64,000 nucleotides of DNA, taken from NCBI RefSeq assembly GCF_905147365.1, contig NC_056406.1:570501-634500 (forward strand), read 5' to 3'. Positions 32,840 through 44,500 of this stretch are shown here, one piece after another; position 1 is the stretch's first letter; every line of letters starts with the position of its first letter. The notes under the pieces are model-generated. The model saw only the letters and a program-made list of their open reading frames with translations, was not told the origin of the DNA and did not search any database. This DNA comes from Aricia agestis. Taxonomy: Eukaryota > Arthropoda > Insecta > Lepidoptera > Lycaenidae. The position numbers were made by a program, and so were the translations under genes.

Positions 32840-33463
32840 ATGGATGGCAGAAGAGACTCATTTTTCCAAAAGAAAAAACAGAAGAATGTTAATGGAAAAT
32901 CAGCCGATGATAGCAACATTAGCAAAAAGAAACAGAGAGAAAAAGATTTTGACAAAAATCGTGACATCAAAGAAAAGAATAAGAATGACAAGAAACCCTT
33001 CGACAAGAAAACATACAGACTCAAAAAGTATAGCAAGAAATATAAGCTGGAACAGTGGGAGGAACAGCGCAAGAAAAGATTACTTCAAGAGTATCAGAAG
33101 ACTTTGAAAAATGATCCCATGGCGGGGAAGTATAATCTGAAACCCTTTGATGAAGAGGTTGATGCCACCACCCAGGCGGGACAGTTCGTTAGACACCCAG
33201 ATTTAATCGCCCAGAATGATCAAGAGTTCAAAAAGAAAGATCCTTTCTCAAAGGCAAAGGAAAAATTTGACCAAGTTAAACAACAGAAGCAGGAGAAGAA
33301 GGAGCAGGTGGAGCGAGCCAAAGCGGAACAACAGCAGAAGTTGCAGGAGTATAAGAAGAAGAAACATGATCGATTTAAGAAGCTGAGCAAGAAGAACAAG
33401 AAGGGGCAGCCCGTCATGACGGGGAGGTTGGAGCTGATGCTGGAGAAAATACAAAAAGGCTGA
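32840..33463 (+). CDS. CCDC59/TAP26-like rRNA-processing protein
   Basis: One uninterrupted coding exon, ATG at 32840 to TGA, 207 residues. Extremely rich in Lys, Glu and Gln, with no membrane segment; residues about 120-185 are one long charged helix, likely coiled coil. The middle (KTYRLKKYSKKYKLEQWEEQ, then NDPMAGKYNL) and the C-terminal block KKNKKGQPVMTGRLELML are characteristic of the small rRNA-processing family that includes yeast Fyv7 and human TTF1-associated protein 26 (CCDC59), nucleolar proteins linked to ribosome biogenesis. A splice acceptor (TTTCGTTTCATTATAG) ends at 32820, so an untranslated leader exon probably precedes it. Codons are AT-leaning, unlike ACSF3 and ODC. Confidence 0.82.
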   Translation: MDGRRDSFFQKKKQKNVNGKSADDSNISKKKQREKDFDKNRDIKEKNKNDKKPFDKKTYRLKKYSKKYKLEQWEEQRKKRLLQEYQKTLKNDPMAGKYNLKPFDEEVDATTQAGQFVRHPDLIAQNDQEFKKKDPFSKAKEKFDQVKQQKQEKKEQVERAKAEQQQKLQEYKKKKHDRFKKLSKKNKKGQPVMTGRLELMLEKIQKG

Positions 33464-33609
33464 TAGTTTTGTGATAGACATAAAATGTAATCTTTATTAC
33501 GAAATATAAAGTACTCAAATACTTTTGTAATTTGCCTAAATCATAATGATTTATTTAAACATTATCACTTTGAAGAGCAGATTTGGAAACCCTGTAAAAA
33601 AATTGGATA

Positions 33610-33615
33610 AATAAA
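33610..33615 (+). terminator. AATAAA polyadenylation signal for the CCDC59-like gene
   Basis: First canonical AATAAA, about 147 bases after the stop codon. Confidence 0.55.
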
Positions 33616-35690
33616 TTAAGAAATTTTAAAAACTCCTACCAAACAACCTTAAAAAGTAATGAAATAATAGTTATATAATAAATAATATAAAGTTCAAATA
33701 ATTTCTTAACTTGTGTAAAGTAATATTTAAGTCCATAAGTAAACTACAACTTTCTACCACCAAGTCACTGATTGTCTCGATTTGGTTCCCTGTGAACTGA
33801 TCCTTAAACTATAATGTTATGTGAAATCAAACATCTACATTTGCGGCACACCTTCACAACAATTGTGGTAAATATTATTTAATTACTTTTTTAAGTTTTT
33901 TGGCGGGCTTTTTTTTTTAATTTCTTAATTTGGTTTTGTTGGTTATAGTGCAGCTTTCAAATAAAAAAAGCTAGATTAAAATTGGACCACCAGTTTGGAT
34001 GCTACGATGCCACAGACAGATACACACACAGACAGACAAACACGTCAAACTTATAAAGACAGACAGACAGACACGTCAAACTTATACAGACAGACAGATC
34101 CCTCTTTTTTGTCAGGGGTTAAAAATAATTACTAACCAATATCAGTGAACTATAGAATATCTGTCAGCCATGATTTGTCTTCCTTTCACTTGATAGTGAT
34201 GAAACAAATAAGTTTGTAAAATTTTTTAAGGGATTTGAAATATCTTTATTATACTGAGTGCTAGTGAACAATATAGCAGTTAGCACTGTGTGTCTGTGTA
34301 ATCAGACGGTGAAGATTTTGTGATAGGGCTGATCCCATTGTCAACACACAGACTGTTTGAACAGATGAGCGGCTCATGCCATGTTCATGTGGATGAGACA
34401 TGACTTTTCTACTTTGAACATCCACCATTAATTAGTATTATTTATTTAGTAGTCTTTAGTAGTTAAATAGTCCTGCATAATACAATATAGACCGTTTTCA
34501 GTCCTTAAATTCTTAGTAGCTTTTTTTAGGGCTTAAATTTAGAAGAGGTTTAACTTGAGATTTAATATATATATTGCTTGAATTGTATATTGCTGCAATC
34601 CTGGTCATTTATGTTACCAATCAAAACTGATTAAGAAAACAATATTTGACCTACTTTTAAATAAAGATGTTTAGTCAGTTTCAGATGTATTCAACTGAGA
34701 CTGAGAGGCTAAAAGTAGATTCTTTGTCAAATAAGTTGGAAGCTAGCATACACTAATTAATTATGAAATTGGAAACATGTCCGAGTAGAAGCAGTGTCAT
34801 TAACTGATGAGTTTTAATCAGAGGAAACGAGCAGCAGTCAGTTTGCAGCAGCTGAACTCAGTTCGTGTCTAGCTAGTCTAGACTAAATAAACATTATATC
34901 ACTAGCGATTACTCGCATTATGTATTATAATATGGCACCTAGTTTATAGCCCTATCACAGCAGGAGACACGTGAACGCTGATAGTCCTCCAACATGGTCA
35001 AATATTTATTGTATTTTATGTTGATATTACACCTATCAATAGCTGTCCAGCGTCCATAGTGCAGTCAAAGTCATTAAACTTTTTTGTATGTATGGGACAT
35101 GATTTCACTGTTTTTTTTAATTATTATTTTGTAACAATTCTATTTTCTTATCATATGTAACGTTTAATTCCTGGAAGCAATTATCTGGTGTTCTCAATCG
35201 TAGGGAGTAGGGGGGCTCGTGACAGCGCAGGGGGGCGCGCGTGCGCACTGTTTGTCCATCACTAATGAGCCGATAGCGCCGTCTCACTGATCACAATACT
35301 ATTTGTACGAGGGAGTCGATGCTTCTCTAAAAAGTATCGGGTCCAAAGTACAAACGTGACCACTACATTCAAATAATGAGTTAAATTGTCCCGCGACTCG
35401 GGACTAGTTAAACCCGACCGGCGCGAGGCCCAGCAATTACATGCTAGTGTACCATGTTATATCAATATTTAAATTTTATCAGGATTGCGATGGATAAAAC
35501 TCTAAGTAGGATATGCGATTTATAGCATCTCGCAAATAAAAATCTGCCTCCAAGCTTAGGTGATAACACGGCCGAACGCTTCGCGCTAATTTATATTATG
35601 TACAAGCAAACACGAATTAGCGGCGGCGGGCGGTTCGCGGCGGCGCAGGAGTGATCCGTGATAACGGTGCCGTCCCGTGATAAGCGGGCG
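33616..35690. other. intergenic DNA upstream of ODC
   Basis: AT-rich. A GACAGACAGACA-rich repeat remnant with two ACACGTCAAACTTAT words lies at 34010-34100. From 35200 GC content rises towards the ODC promoter. No exon is seen. Confidence 0.4.
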
Positions 35691-35692
35691 CA

Positions 35693-35698
35693 TATATA
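35693..35698 (+). promoter_or_regulatory. TATA box of the ODC gene
   Basis: TATATA within CATATATACC, in an otherwise GC-rich stretch. An initiator-like CAGTCC begins 28 bases downstream at 35721, the normal TATA-to-start spacing. Confidence 0.65.
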
Positions 35699-35720
35699 CC
35701 GCGCGCGTCGCCGGCCCCGG

Positions 35721-35892
35721 CAGTCCGCAGCCGTCCGCCGCCGCGCACCACCGTCGTCCCCGCCCCCTCCCGCCTCGCCCCCCCGCCCCCGAGCGCCCGC
35801 ACCCCGCGTCGCCGACTACCCGCATAGTTAGCAGCAACCGGCCGGTTGTTGCTTAGGAGTGCCTAAAAGCTTTGAGAATTACGCTCATAAAG
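35721..35892 (+). other. untranslated leader exon 1 of ODC (predicted)
   Basis: Runs from the putative start (CAGTCC) to a strong donor AAAG|GTGAGTCG at 35893. It has no ATG. It contains the perfect palindrome CAACCGGCCGGTTG at 35835-35848, extendable to about 24 bases with a G-U pair, which would form a stable hairpin in the leader. The matching acceptor is probably CCGCCTAG at 37627, after a C-rich tract, leaving 15 bases before the ATG. Confidence 0.55.
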
Positions 35893-37627
35893 GTGAGTCG
35901 AACTACACGAGAGCGGGCAGCGGCCGAAGCTCGTTCGTTTCCGCGTTCACGCAGATTCGGTTACATAAATAGTGCCGGAGTTCGCGCGTCACCGCCGCGC
36001 TAGCTGCGCCGACCTTGGCCGCCAATTCTCATCTCGCGCAGATCTAACGATAGCGTTATCGGTTATCGCTTACCTCACATCGACGTAACACGCCATACAT
36101 ACATATTATTTTGTTACTATGTAATTAAACTGTACATCTTGCTTCCTAGATTCGAGGGTTTCATAACGTAGCGCGACATAAACGATGCCGGCGGGTAGAT
36201 TAGCGGAACTACAGAGTCTTGAGCATCTTCGGCCCCAAGGTCGACTAAGTATTAACATAGCAATTTCGAAGTACATCGACTCGGTTAACGATTTGCTTTA
36301 GTAATAAATGAATGCTAATGCCCGTGTTTTGACATTGGAAACTGTTTAAATATTGTATGCAGTAATGAGTCGCTCTCGCTGTGTGGTGCACCCCCGGCGC
36401 GGCGGCGGCCCCGGCGCAGCACGTAATTGCCTCCCGAGCGAACCCGCAATCACAGGGCTTGAAATATTCAGAAGTTATGTCTTTGTTAGCTAATGATATA
36501 AAGCTAAACAACAGGCTGGATCATTATTATCGATAGGGAAAGCAGCTACTCCTTTTCCACAGACCGCAGAACGGTCTATCTGCTCACCCTAGTAGCTAAA
36601 CTTCTGCGACCTCGTGCGAGTGCTGTAGGTGTGACATAATAATTATTCGGCTGACGCTTTGGCCGCCGCTTATCGGCGCGAGGCGAGAGCGCGATGGCCA
36701 GCTATCGGCAGCGCACGTGATCCGTGATCGTATAGGAATCGGGCCGAACGCGTGTCCGTCCGAAGCTTTATCACGTGTTTCTAATACTACATTTACACTC
36801 AGCCCTGTTGGACAGGGAAGTGGGGAGGGAAGTGGGCAGCGTGAATATGTAAATAGGTGACTCGCGCTGCCACTGCTCATGCCGCTGCCATTGCCCGGCG
36901 GTCCCTCGAGTGTCGGTTTTTCGGGCGAAAGTCAAAGGACGGGCAGCGCGAGCGCGAGTGAGTGTTTACATTCAGCTCTCTTGCTCATATATATCGCTTT
37001 TTAAAAATAGACTGTACATACTACACGAAAAGATACACAATTTTTTGTGACTGGTCCATGCGCCAACTTAAATAATGGACTAAACATGTAGAATTTGTAG
37101 TAATAGCCTAATAGGTAGTTACGGTGTTCTATTTCTATGAATTTCCCTCATCCACAATTTCCTTTTACTACGACGACGGCGTCTTCGATTCGATCTGTTT
37201 TGATTTCTTTTTAAAATATGCATATAGTTAGATATACTCAGCAGACATAATGCTGTCGCCGCAACAGTTTCGATATCCGCCATCGTTGCGAGTCGTTACG
37301 TAAAAGAGTATGAGGGCTGAGTGTGAACATCCACTCGCCTCTATAATGCCGCAGAAGTATTTAAGGCAATATTTCCGACAGCGGCAGGAGCAGTGGCAAG
37401 GGCTGAGTGTAAACGTCCCATAATAATAGAATGACCCCGCAGGGAGCACCGGGTGAGTCCGGCGCGTCTGGCAGTGCCGGGCGCCGAGCCACGAGCCCCT
37501 CGGCCGCGCCCCGCGCCCGCCCGCGCCCCGCGCCGCGCTGCTGGCGCCGCGCGCTCAACGTCGACCCGCCGTGGCTGCGCGCCGCGCCGCCGCGCTGACA
37601 CCCCCCCGCCCCCTGACCGCCGCCTAG
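35893..37627 (+). other. ODC leader intron (predicted)
   Basis: 1.7 kb of mixed composition with several GC-rich islands (36360-36430, 36930-36960, 37450-37600). Open frames in the GC-rich parts, on both strands, are not supported by any recognisable domain. Enhancer content cannot be judged from sequence alone. Confidence 0.45.
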
Positions 37628-37642
37628 CCCCGCCGCCCCGCC

Positions 37643-39265
37643 ATGAGGATCGTGGAGGAGCAGCACCGGCTGAGCGTCGTGGAGGGCCCGTGGGAGCCGA
37701 ACGCCGCCGCGCGCGAGGCGGTGGCCGCCGGCGCCCAGGAGGACCCCTTCTACATCATGGACCTCGGCGAGGTCGTGGCGCGCTACCGCCGCTGGACCGA
37801 CCTCATGCCGCGCATAGAGCCCTTCTACGGTGAGATTTATATTTATTTGAGACGCTTTCACTGTGCGCAGTGCGACTCGATATCGCGTGAGGCCCACTAG
37901 CATAACGTTCGTCCGTATGTTTCAGCGGTGAAGTGCAACGATGATCCCGTGCTCGTGGCGGCGCTGGCCGCGCTGGGCGCCGGCTTCGACTGCGCCTCGC
38001 GCGCCGAGATACAGCTCGTCACCGACCTCGGCGTCGCCCCCGAGTGAGTGCCCGCGATCCGCCCGCCCCGGGCGCCGTTACACCGCTACGTCCGACCGAG
38101 CGGAGTTTAATCTGTGCTCTATTCCCAGGCGCATCATATTCGCCAACCCGGCCAAGATGGCGTCGCACATGCGGCACGCGGCCGCGGTCGGCGTGCGCGC
38201 CGTGACGTTCGACTCCGAGAGCGAGCTGCTGAAGATCAAGCAGTACATGCCGGAGGCGCGGCTCGTGCTACGCATCCGCTGCGACGCCGCCGCCGCGCAG
38301 TGCCCGCTCGGCATCAAGTTCGGCTGCGACCCGGTCGAGGAGGCGCCGCGCCTACTGAAGCTGGCCGCCGTGCTCGACCTCGACGTGGCCGGCGTGGCCT
38401 TCCACGTGGGGTCGGGCGCCGGCGAGACCGCGGCGTACGCGCGCGGCGTGCGCCTGGCGCGCGCGCTCTTCGAGCTGGGCGCCGCGCTGGGGCTGCGCCT
38501 GCGGTTGTTGGACGTGGGCGGCGGCTTCCCCGGCCACGCCTCCTCATCCGTCGCCGACGTGGCGGGCGTGCTGAATGCGGCGCTCGAGCAGTACTTCCCC
38601 GGGCGCGACGTGCGCGTCATAGCCGAGCCGGGCCGCTACTTCGCCGCCGCCGCGTACACGCTGGCGGCCGCCGTGCACGCCACGCGCGAGGTGCGCGGGC
38701 CGGCGGGCGAGCCGCACACCATGTACTTCATCAACGACGGCGTGTACGGCTCCTTCAACTGCGTGCTGTACGACCACGCGGCGGTGCGCTGCGAGCCGCT
38801 GACGGCCGGCGGCGAGGCGCGCGCCTGCTCCGTGTGGGGGCCGTCGTGCGACGGGCTGGACTGCGTGCTGCCGGCCGCCGCGCTGCCGCCACTGGCCGCC
38901 GGCGACTGGCTCGTGTTCCCGGACATGGGCGCCTACACGATCCCCATCGCGTCGCCCTTCAACGGCTTCCCCGTGCCGACGGTGCGCCACTTCATCGACG
39001 CCGGGCTCTGGTCAGTTTCACCGCAAGCGTAATACGCGATGCATAATTATTTCATTTCATAAGATTTGTACGACAGCAAGTAACATATATGTGACGTTAC
39101 AGGGAGGAGCTGCGCGAGCGCATGCCGCTGTCGGCGGCGCAGCTGGCGGTCGTGCGGCGCGCGCCCCCCGCGTCCCCCGCGCCGTCGCCGCCCGCGTCCC
39201 CGCCCCCCGCGCCGCCGTCGCCGCCGCCCGTGCGCCGCGTGTTCGTGGAGTGCGCGCTCAAGTGA
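37643..39265 (+). CDS. ODC1: ornithine decarboxylase
   Basis: Four exons join in phase: 37643-37829, 37926-38043, 38129-39010 and 39103-39265, 449 residues. The enzyme is a pyridoxal-phosphate decarboxylase that makes putrescine from ornithine, the first step of polyamine synthesis, in the cytosol. Key residues are present: the PLP lysine in FYAVKCND (K65, split by intron 1), FHVGSG (H194), the phosphate loop GGGFPG (232-237), AEPGRY (E268), YDHA (D317), and the catalytic cysteine in WGPSCDGLD (C342, partner-subunit active site). GAYT (Y371) and FNGF also fit, so it looks catalytically intact and not like an antizyme inhibitor. The last exon encodes a Pro/Ala/Ser-rich tail (about 416-440) ending FVECALK, unlike the mammalian PEST tail. 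Codons are overwhelmingly GC-ending. ATG at 37643 is the first in frame and gives the usual N-terminus. Confidence 0.95.
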
Positions 39266-39646
39266 CCGCGCGCCGCCCGGGGCTGACCGCACACGCCGCG
39301 CTACTCGCGATCTCCCCGCGCGGCTTCTCAATAGTGTCGTGTCCAGCGATAGTTTTCCACGAGGTTTTTTTGTATCACCATTCCGTAACATTCGGCCTGT
39401 ATTAATTTTCGTCGCGGGTTTGCTGACAATAATTTTCCTAGTCGCTTGTCGTAGGAGCTTCACTTCGCAGTATTGTATTTCCGCACTTTGTTTAATCCAA
39501 GGACTCATATGAAGCTGTGACCTAATAATGTTTGACTCAATTGCACAAAGTGTATCGCCTCTGCTCGTTGACGTAATGATTGTGTGACCGTAGTGTTAGC
39601 GCTCGCCGGCGGCCGGCATCACCCCTACACCAGGATCAGCCCCAGT

Positions 39647-39652
39647 AATAAA
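39647..39652 (+). terminator. AATAAA polyadenylation signal for ODC
   Basis: First AATAAA, about 380 bases after the stop; a second at 39684-39689. Which is used is unknown. Confidence 0.5.
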
Positions 39653-39689
39653 AAAAACATAAAAATCACATTTTATGCAATTTAATAAA

Positions 39690-40368
39690 ATATGTATGTT
39701 TTTTTGATTTGACTAACCGTGATTGCTTTGACGAATGTTTGTTGCTTTTATTATAACATATTTGGTAACCATTTTTTCATTATTTTTATTATTTTACATT
39801 CCTATGTTATAAATTATCATGTCCTTACTTTTTATGTGACTGTGAGACATATTATGTTATTTTTACGTTTTCTTGTTTTATTTAAATTGATTGGCCAAAA
39901 CTGTTTACATATTAATTATGAAGTTATTATATTGCTTAAAATGTACTTTACTGTATTTTATTTGAACCTGCACCCGACTGATGACTCTTACAGATTTATT
40001 GTCACTGTGACCTTATAAGAGTTATTTCTTGTTGAGTATGTTATGTTCTATTTATAAAATGTCTGCTTTAGAATATATATCTGAGAGATTTTAAAGAAAT
40101 TGGGATTCTAACTGCAGCTAATTTCTTTACTAAGTTAGGAAAAATGTTTAACACTGTAGGAACACTAGAAATAATCACAAGATTTTGCCAGTGATCAGAC
40201 TTGGTAAAATATTATACGCCTTTACAATAAAATTCCATTAAACGTTCAAAATCTTTTCATTTATAAATTAAAAAAGTAGTCAAAGAACGTCTATATAAGT
40301 GGTCCAGTCAACTTAGGCTTAACCCTTAATTGGGTGTGAACCTCGGAATTCGAGATACCCATCTGTAA
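39690..40368. other. AT-rich DNA after ODC, no gene
   Basis: A 99-codon open frame at 39719-40018 is made of hydrophobic AT-rich codons and has no domain; it is chance. The stretch near 40160-40275 (GTGATCAGACTT, CATTAAACGTTC) resembles the end of a CR1-like LINE, compare 56170-56280. Confidence 0.45.
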
Positions 40369-40805
40369 GTCTGTAAATATTTGTATATTGGCACCCTAAA
40401 AGTATTGGTCAGATTTAGTGTGAAAGCCCGATAAAAACTTAAATGGCTGCCATTTTACAACCGTGAGAGAAAGAAGAAATTTGAGAGCAAATTTATTGAC
40501 AAAATATGCCATACATCACGATTCGCGACATTAAAGGATAGGACACCGGTGATACTGTGACCGCGCGCCCTCTTTATCGGAAACGGTTCACCGTATAAAA
40601 TTTCTTTTTTAACAAAAGTTGTAGAGAATTTTGAATTCTACATTATGGTAGTAAATATAAATAGGAAATGAAATATTTACAAAAAAAAGTGCAAAAAACC
40701 GATTTTTGTGACCTTTTGACCTTGAAATTTAATAGTTGCGCACACCCTACCATATGTAGGTTTTGAGACAATATTTAGGGTGCCAATATACACATATTTA
40801 CAGAC
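40369..40805. mobile_element. MITE with GTCTGTAAATATTTGTATAT ends
   Basis: Ends GTCTGTAAATATTTGTATAT and, reversed, GTCTGTAAATATGTGTATAT; complementarity continues through GGCACCCTAAA (about 32 bp). 437 bp, no coding capacity. Lies between the convergent ODC and exportin-2 genes. Confidence 0.8.
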
Positions 40806-40812
40806 TTTTTTA

Positions 40813-40955
40813 CTAGATGATGCCCGCAACTCCGTTGCGCCAAAAATCGTTTATCGCTGGGGAACCGTACATTTTTACTGGATAAAAAGTATCCTATATC
40901 CTTTCCCGGGACTCAAAGTATCTCCATGCCAAATTTCAGCAAAATCTAGTATGGA
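40813..40955 (-). mobile_element. Helitron family 4 fragment
   Basis: CTAGATGATGCCCGCAACTC on the + strand, then GGAACCGTACATTTTTACTGG and ATGCCAAATTTCAGCAAAAT as at 25738. The 5' end is missing. Confidence 0.6.
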
Positions 40956-41071
40956 AGTATGGATGGAGAATATTAAATAAATCTTTTAATAGGCCAATGA
41001 TATATTATAATAATAATTAATTATAATGAGACAATTTAAAAAAAAGTTAAAAAACTAGTGTAAAATAAGAG

Positions 41072-41077
41072 TTTATT
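41072..41077 (-). terminator. AATAAA polyadenylation signal for exportin-2
   Basis: TTTATT on the + strand, about 480 bases after the exportin-2 stop. The 3' UTR then includes the GC-rich stretch 41310-41540. Confidence 0.5.
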
Positions 41078-41555
41078 AGCATTTTACAAATGACCACCTA
41101 CTCATATCATACAAGTCATACATCAATTCATTCAAATTACAAACATGTCTCAGTTCAACCACTTCCATTAGTTATCATAAGTTCTGAAAAATATTAACAT
41201 TGAACGTTACAATTACTTCAAAATACAAGTCCATTGTCATACATTACACATCTTCCACACACTTTGACTTACACTAGACGCGTATACACATCCCAATCAC
41301 TACACTCCTCAGTCACAAGCGGGCGGCGGGCGGCGGGCGGCGCCGGCACGAGCCACGGCCCACGACACGCTATATCACAAACTTAACATCCTGGGAAAAT
41401 TGACGCTCGGCGTCGACGAATTCGTAACAATCACTTTAACAACGAGAATAACGTTCGACGTACAGGCTGCTCTCGGCCCGGCGAGCCGCACGTCACACGG
41501 CAACTTCCGGGATCGATCGATCTCTATCAGACGCGGCGTGGAAGTCGGCGCGGCA

Positions 41556-44500
41556 TCAGCACAGCTGCACGCCGGCGGCGGCGAGGTAGCCCTGCAGCGC
41601 GGCGCGGTGCGGCTCGTCGAGCGCGGCGACGCGTGCGGGCACGACGCCTGGCACCTCGCGGCACAGCGCGGCCAGGCTCTCCGCCAGGTAGCGGCGCGGG
41701 TCAGGCGCGGCCGCCAGGGGGTCGGCGGTCGCGCCGCGCGCGCACGCCAGCGCCGCGTACTGCGCCTGGTAGCCGGGCGCGTCGTCCACCTCCACGAAGT
41801 GGTCGTCGGGCAGCGTGCTCTCGTCAGGCGGCAGCTCGAACAGCGCGATTAGCGCGCGCAGTAGCGGCGTCCACAGCTCGGCGAGGCGGCCGGAGCGCGC
41901 GGCGTCGCAGCACAGCAGGCGCACGCAGCCCACGGCCGCCGCCTTGCGCTCCAGCGCGCCGCTCACCTTCTGCAGCTCGGGCAGCAGCACGCGCTCTACG
42001 TACATGGCGAACATGCCGGCTTGCACGGAGTCCACGAGCTGCACCAGCCGGTCCGCCCCCGCCGTCGCCGCGTAGAACCCCAGGAAGGCGATGAGGCCGC
42101 GCACGTACTTGGTGGTCTTCGACGACGATAACCGCTGGAACAGCAGCGTCATGATCTGCTTCTCGTACGGCTGCATCACCGACCTGCGAACGACGCAGTT
42201 TTTAAAAACAAATGAACATGACATTTTAAATGTTCGATCAAAAAGCGTTAACGTCGTGCGGAGTATACTCACTCTCCAAACTTGAAGAGCATGGTTTGGA
42301 TGAGATAGAAGCCCTCGTGGTCGTTCGTTTTGGACGCGATCAGCTTTTGGAATACGCCCAGGAATGCGTTCTGAAAACACAGAAATCCTTTGTCACAAAA
42401 ATTTTTCCTTACAAAGTTTAGTTTAGTTTACTATTATGTCATTATAAATAAAAATTGTTTTTAAGATATTTTTGTTAACTGACCAATTTGCCGTCGAGTA
42501 CGAGCTGCGGGCGCGCGGCGACGAACGCGCACAGTAGGCGCACGAGCGCCCGCACGTTGGCGGTGCGCTCCCACAGCGCCGGCGCGACGACGCACGGCAG
42601 CAGCGCCGCGTACGCGTCCGCCCCGCCTGCCGCCTCCGCCCCGCCCCCGCCACCGCCCCCGCTCCCCCGCAGCTCCAGCAGCAGCGAAAGCATCTGGAAC
42701 ACGTACGGCATGAACTCTGCCGCACCGTGCACAACGATAAGATAAATAAATTGTACGAAAAAGTAAATACATTATTTTAACAGAGCACACGATCGTATTG
42801 TAGTTTTAGTTTTTTAAATATTATGATAAGTGGTGAATCGTCTATAGTCTATACCTTGCACGTCGTTCTGGAGAATCTCCTGGAAGATGGGGAACAGCGC
42901 GTCCTCGAACGCCGTCACCGCCGCGGGGTTCGATTTCACCACCAACCTATAAAAAGAAAGTACCCGGTAAATAAATTGATATTTACGACATTATAGGTTT
43001 AAACAGGTAAATAAAAAAGTATTGGCCAGCAAATTGCCAACATTGGTCATATTAGCAAAAGATGGATACGCCTGGTAAGATTAGGATACAAGGTTTAACA
43101 GACACTGGTGAGACACCTAGCTTATTTTGAACATCAAATAAACTATTACACATTATCCGTCATACTATTAGAAAAAGCTAGTTTGTGTCTTTTAATACAG
43201 ATAAAAATGTTGTATGATATATTATAATATACTAGCTGGTGCCCGCGACTTCGTCCGCGTGGACTTCAGTTTATAGCGCTCGATGTCAACAAAATTGGTG
43301 TCAAAAGCTTTTATAAAAAAAAACCCTGGTACCCCTTAAATCAAAACAGCTGTGCAGTGTGCACATAATATTTCATTTTTTTAAATTAAAGTTTACATTT
43401 TATGCCAAATTTTTAAGCTTATTTAGCCCCCCAATTACACAATTTTACCCATATACTATTTATCATTGATAGGTTTAAGGTTACGTCACTGCATAGATAA
43501 AATACTGAGTTATTTAATAACGTAGCAGGGCCGTCTCTAGCCCATGTAGCACCCGTGTGCAAACATTACCCTAGCGCCCCTAACAAGCGCACGCGCGGTC
43601 TAAATGAAGTGGGTACAAAGTAAAAGTACAGTTTGTCCGGCGGCTTAAGGGCGAGGACTCTAAGCGGTGGCTTCTTTCGTTCCACCAGACGAACTATAAC
43701 AGCACATCAAGTTACCACATAGGTACTGTCAAATTTCTCCAATATAAAATAGATAACAAAGTCTATTGTTATTTGTTTGTAGATTGAAGTTTTTTTCGGT
43801 TTTGACCATGATCTGCTCTTGAGTCATGATTGACAAGCCTAACCCCAAAACGTAAATTTTATATCTCTTAAGTACTACAAATTTACTTTAAATTTCATGT
43901 TCTATACTTATTAAACATCACATCATCACAACATCGGTATTAATTCGATTTCATTGAAGAGCTCTAACTTCTCCACATCCGCTCCGCAACACTGTGCTTT
44001 TTTGTATCTAAAATTCTAAATCCAAATCCTCCCTATTTTGAAAAAGTGAGCGATAGGACACTCACTATTACACCAAATAATATAATCTTCATTTATGTGT
44101 TTTAGGGTTCATTTCACGTTGAAAAATAAAGATTATAATATTTATATTGCAAAAGCCGAGCCGCTCATGGCGCGCCTTGCTTTACTGTAATTCTACAAAA
44201 TATATAAGAAGAGCTTCGGATATTACACAAAAATGTTTGCACACTGGAGTTCTTTTTACGTTGGTCAATAAAGCGTGGGCGCGTGCCGAGTGCGAGCGGC
44301 GCCCGTGTGCACCGCACACATTGCACCTAAGGGAAAGACGCCCCTGTAACGTAGTATAAAAATAACAATCGAAAAAATCGAAACCTAAATGTAAGATGAT
44401 ACCACCTCTTATAGAAAGACTTTTGAGCAAGCGTCAACGCGATGTAGGAGACGCACGGCGCCATCTATTATGAATTTTTGGAACCAACTAAATTTGAACA

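Noticed and set aside
37361..37903. Long open frames antisense to ODC exon 1 and in the GC-rich leader region
   Set aside because: They mirror the GC-saturated sense codons, have Arg/Ala-rich low-complexity products and no domain.
38114..39046. 310-codon open frame in another frame of ODC exon 3
   Set aside because: It is a shadow of the ODC frame caused by very high GC content; the product is Arg-rich and unlike any protein I know.
39719..40018. 99-codon hydrophobic frame after ODC
   Set aside because: AT-rich DNA with Ile/Phe/Tyr codons gives such frames by chance; no start context, signal peptide or homology is recognisable.
44147..44359. 70-codon frame with Cys/Arg-rich end
   Set aside because: It lies wholly inside the non-autonomous hAT element and resembles no protein family.
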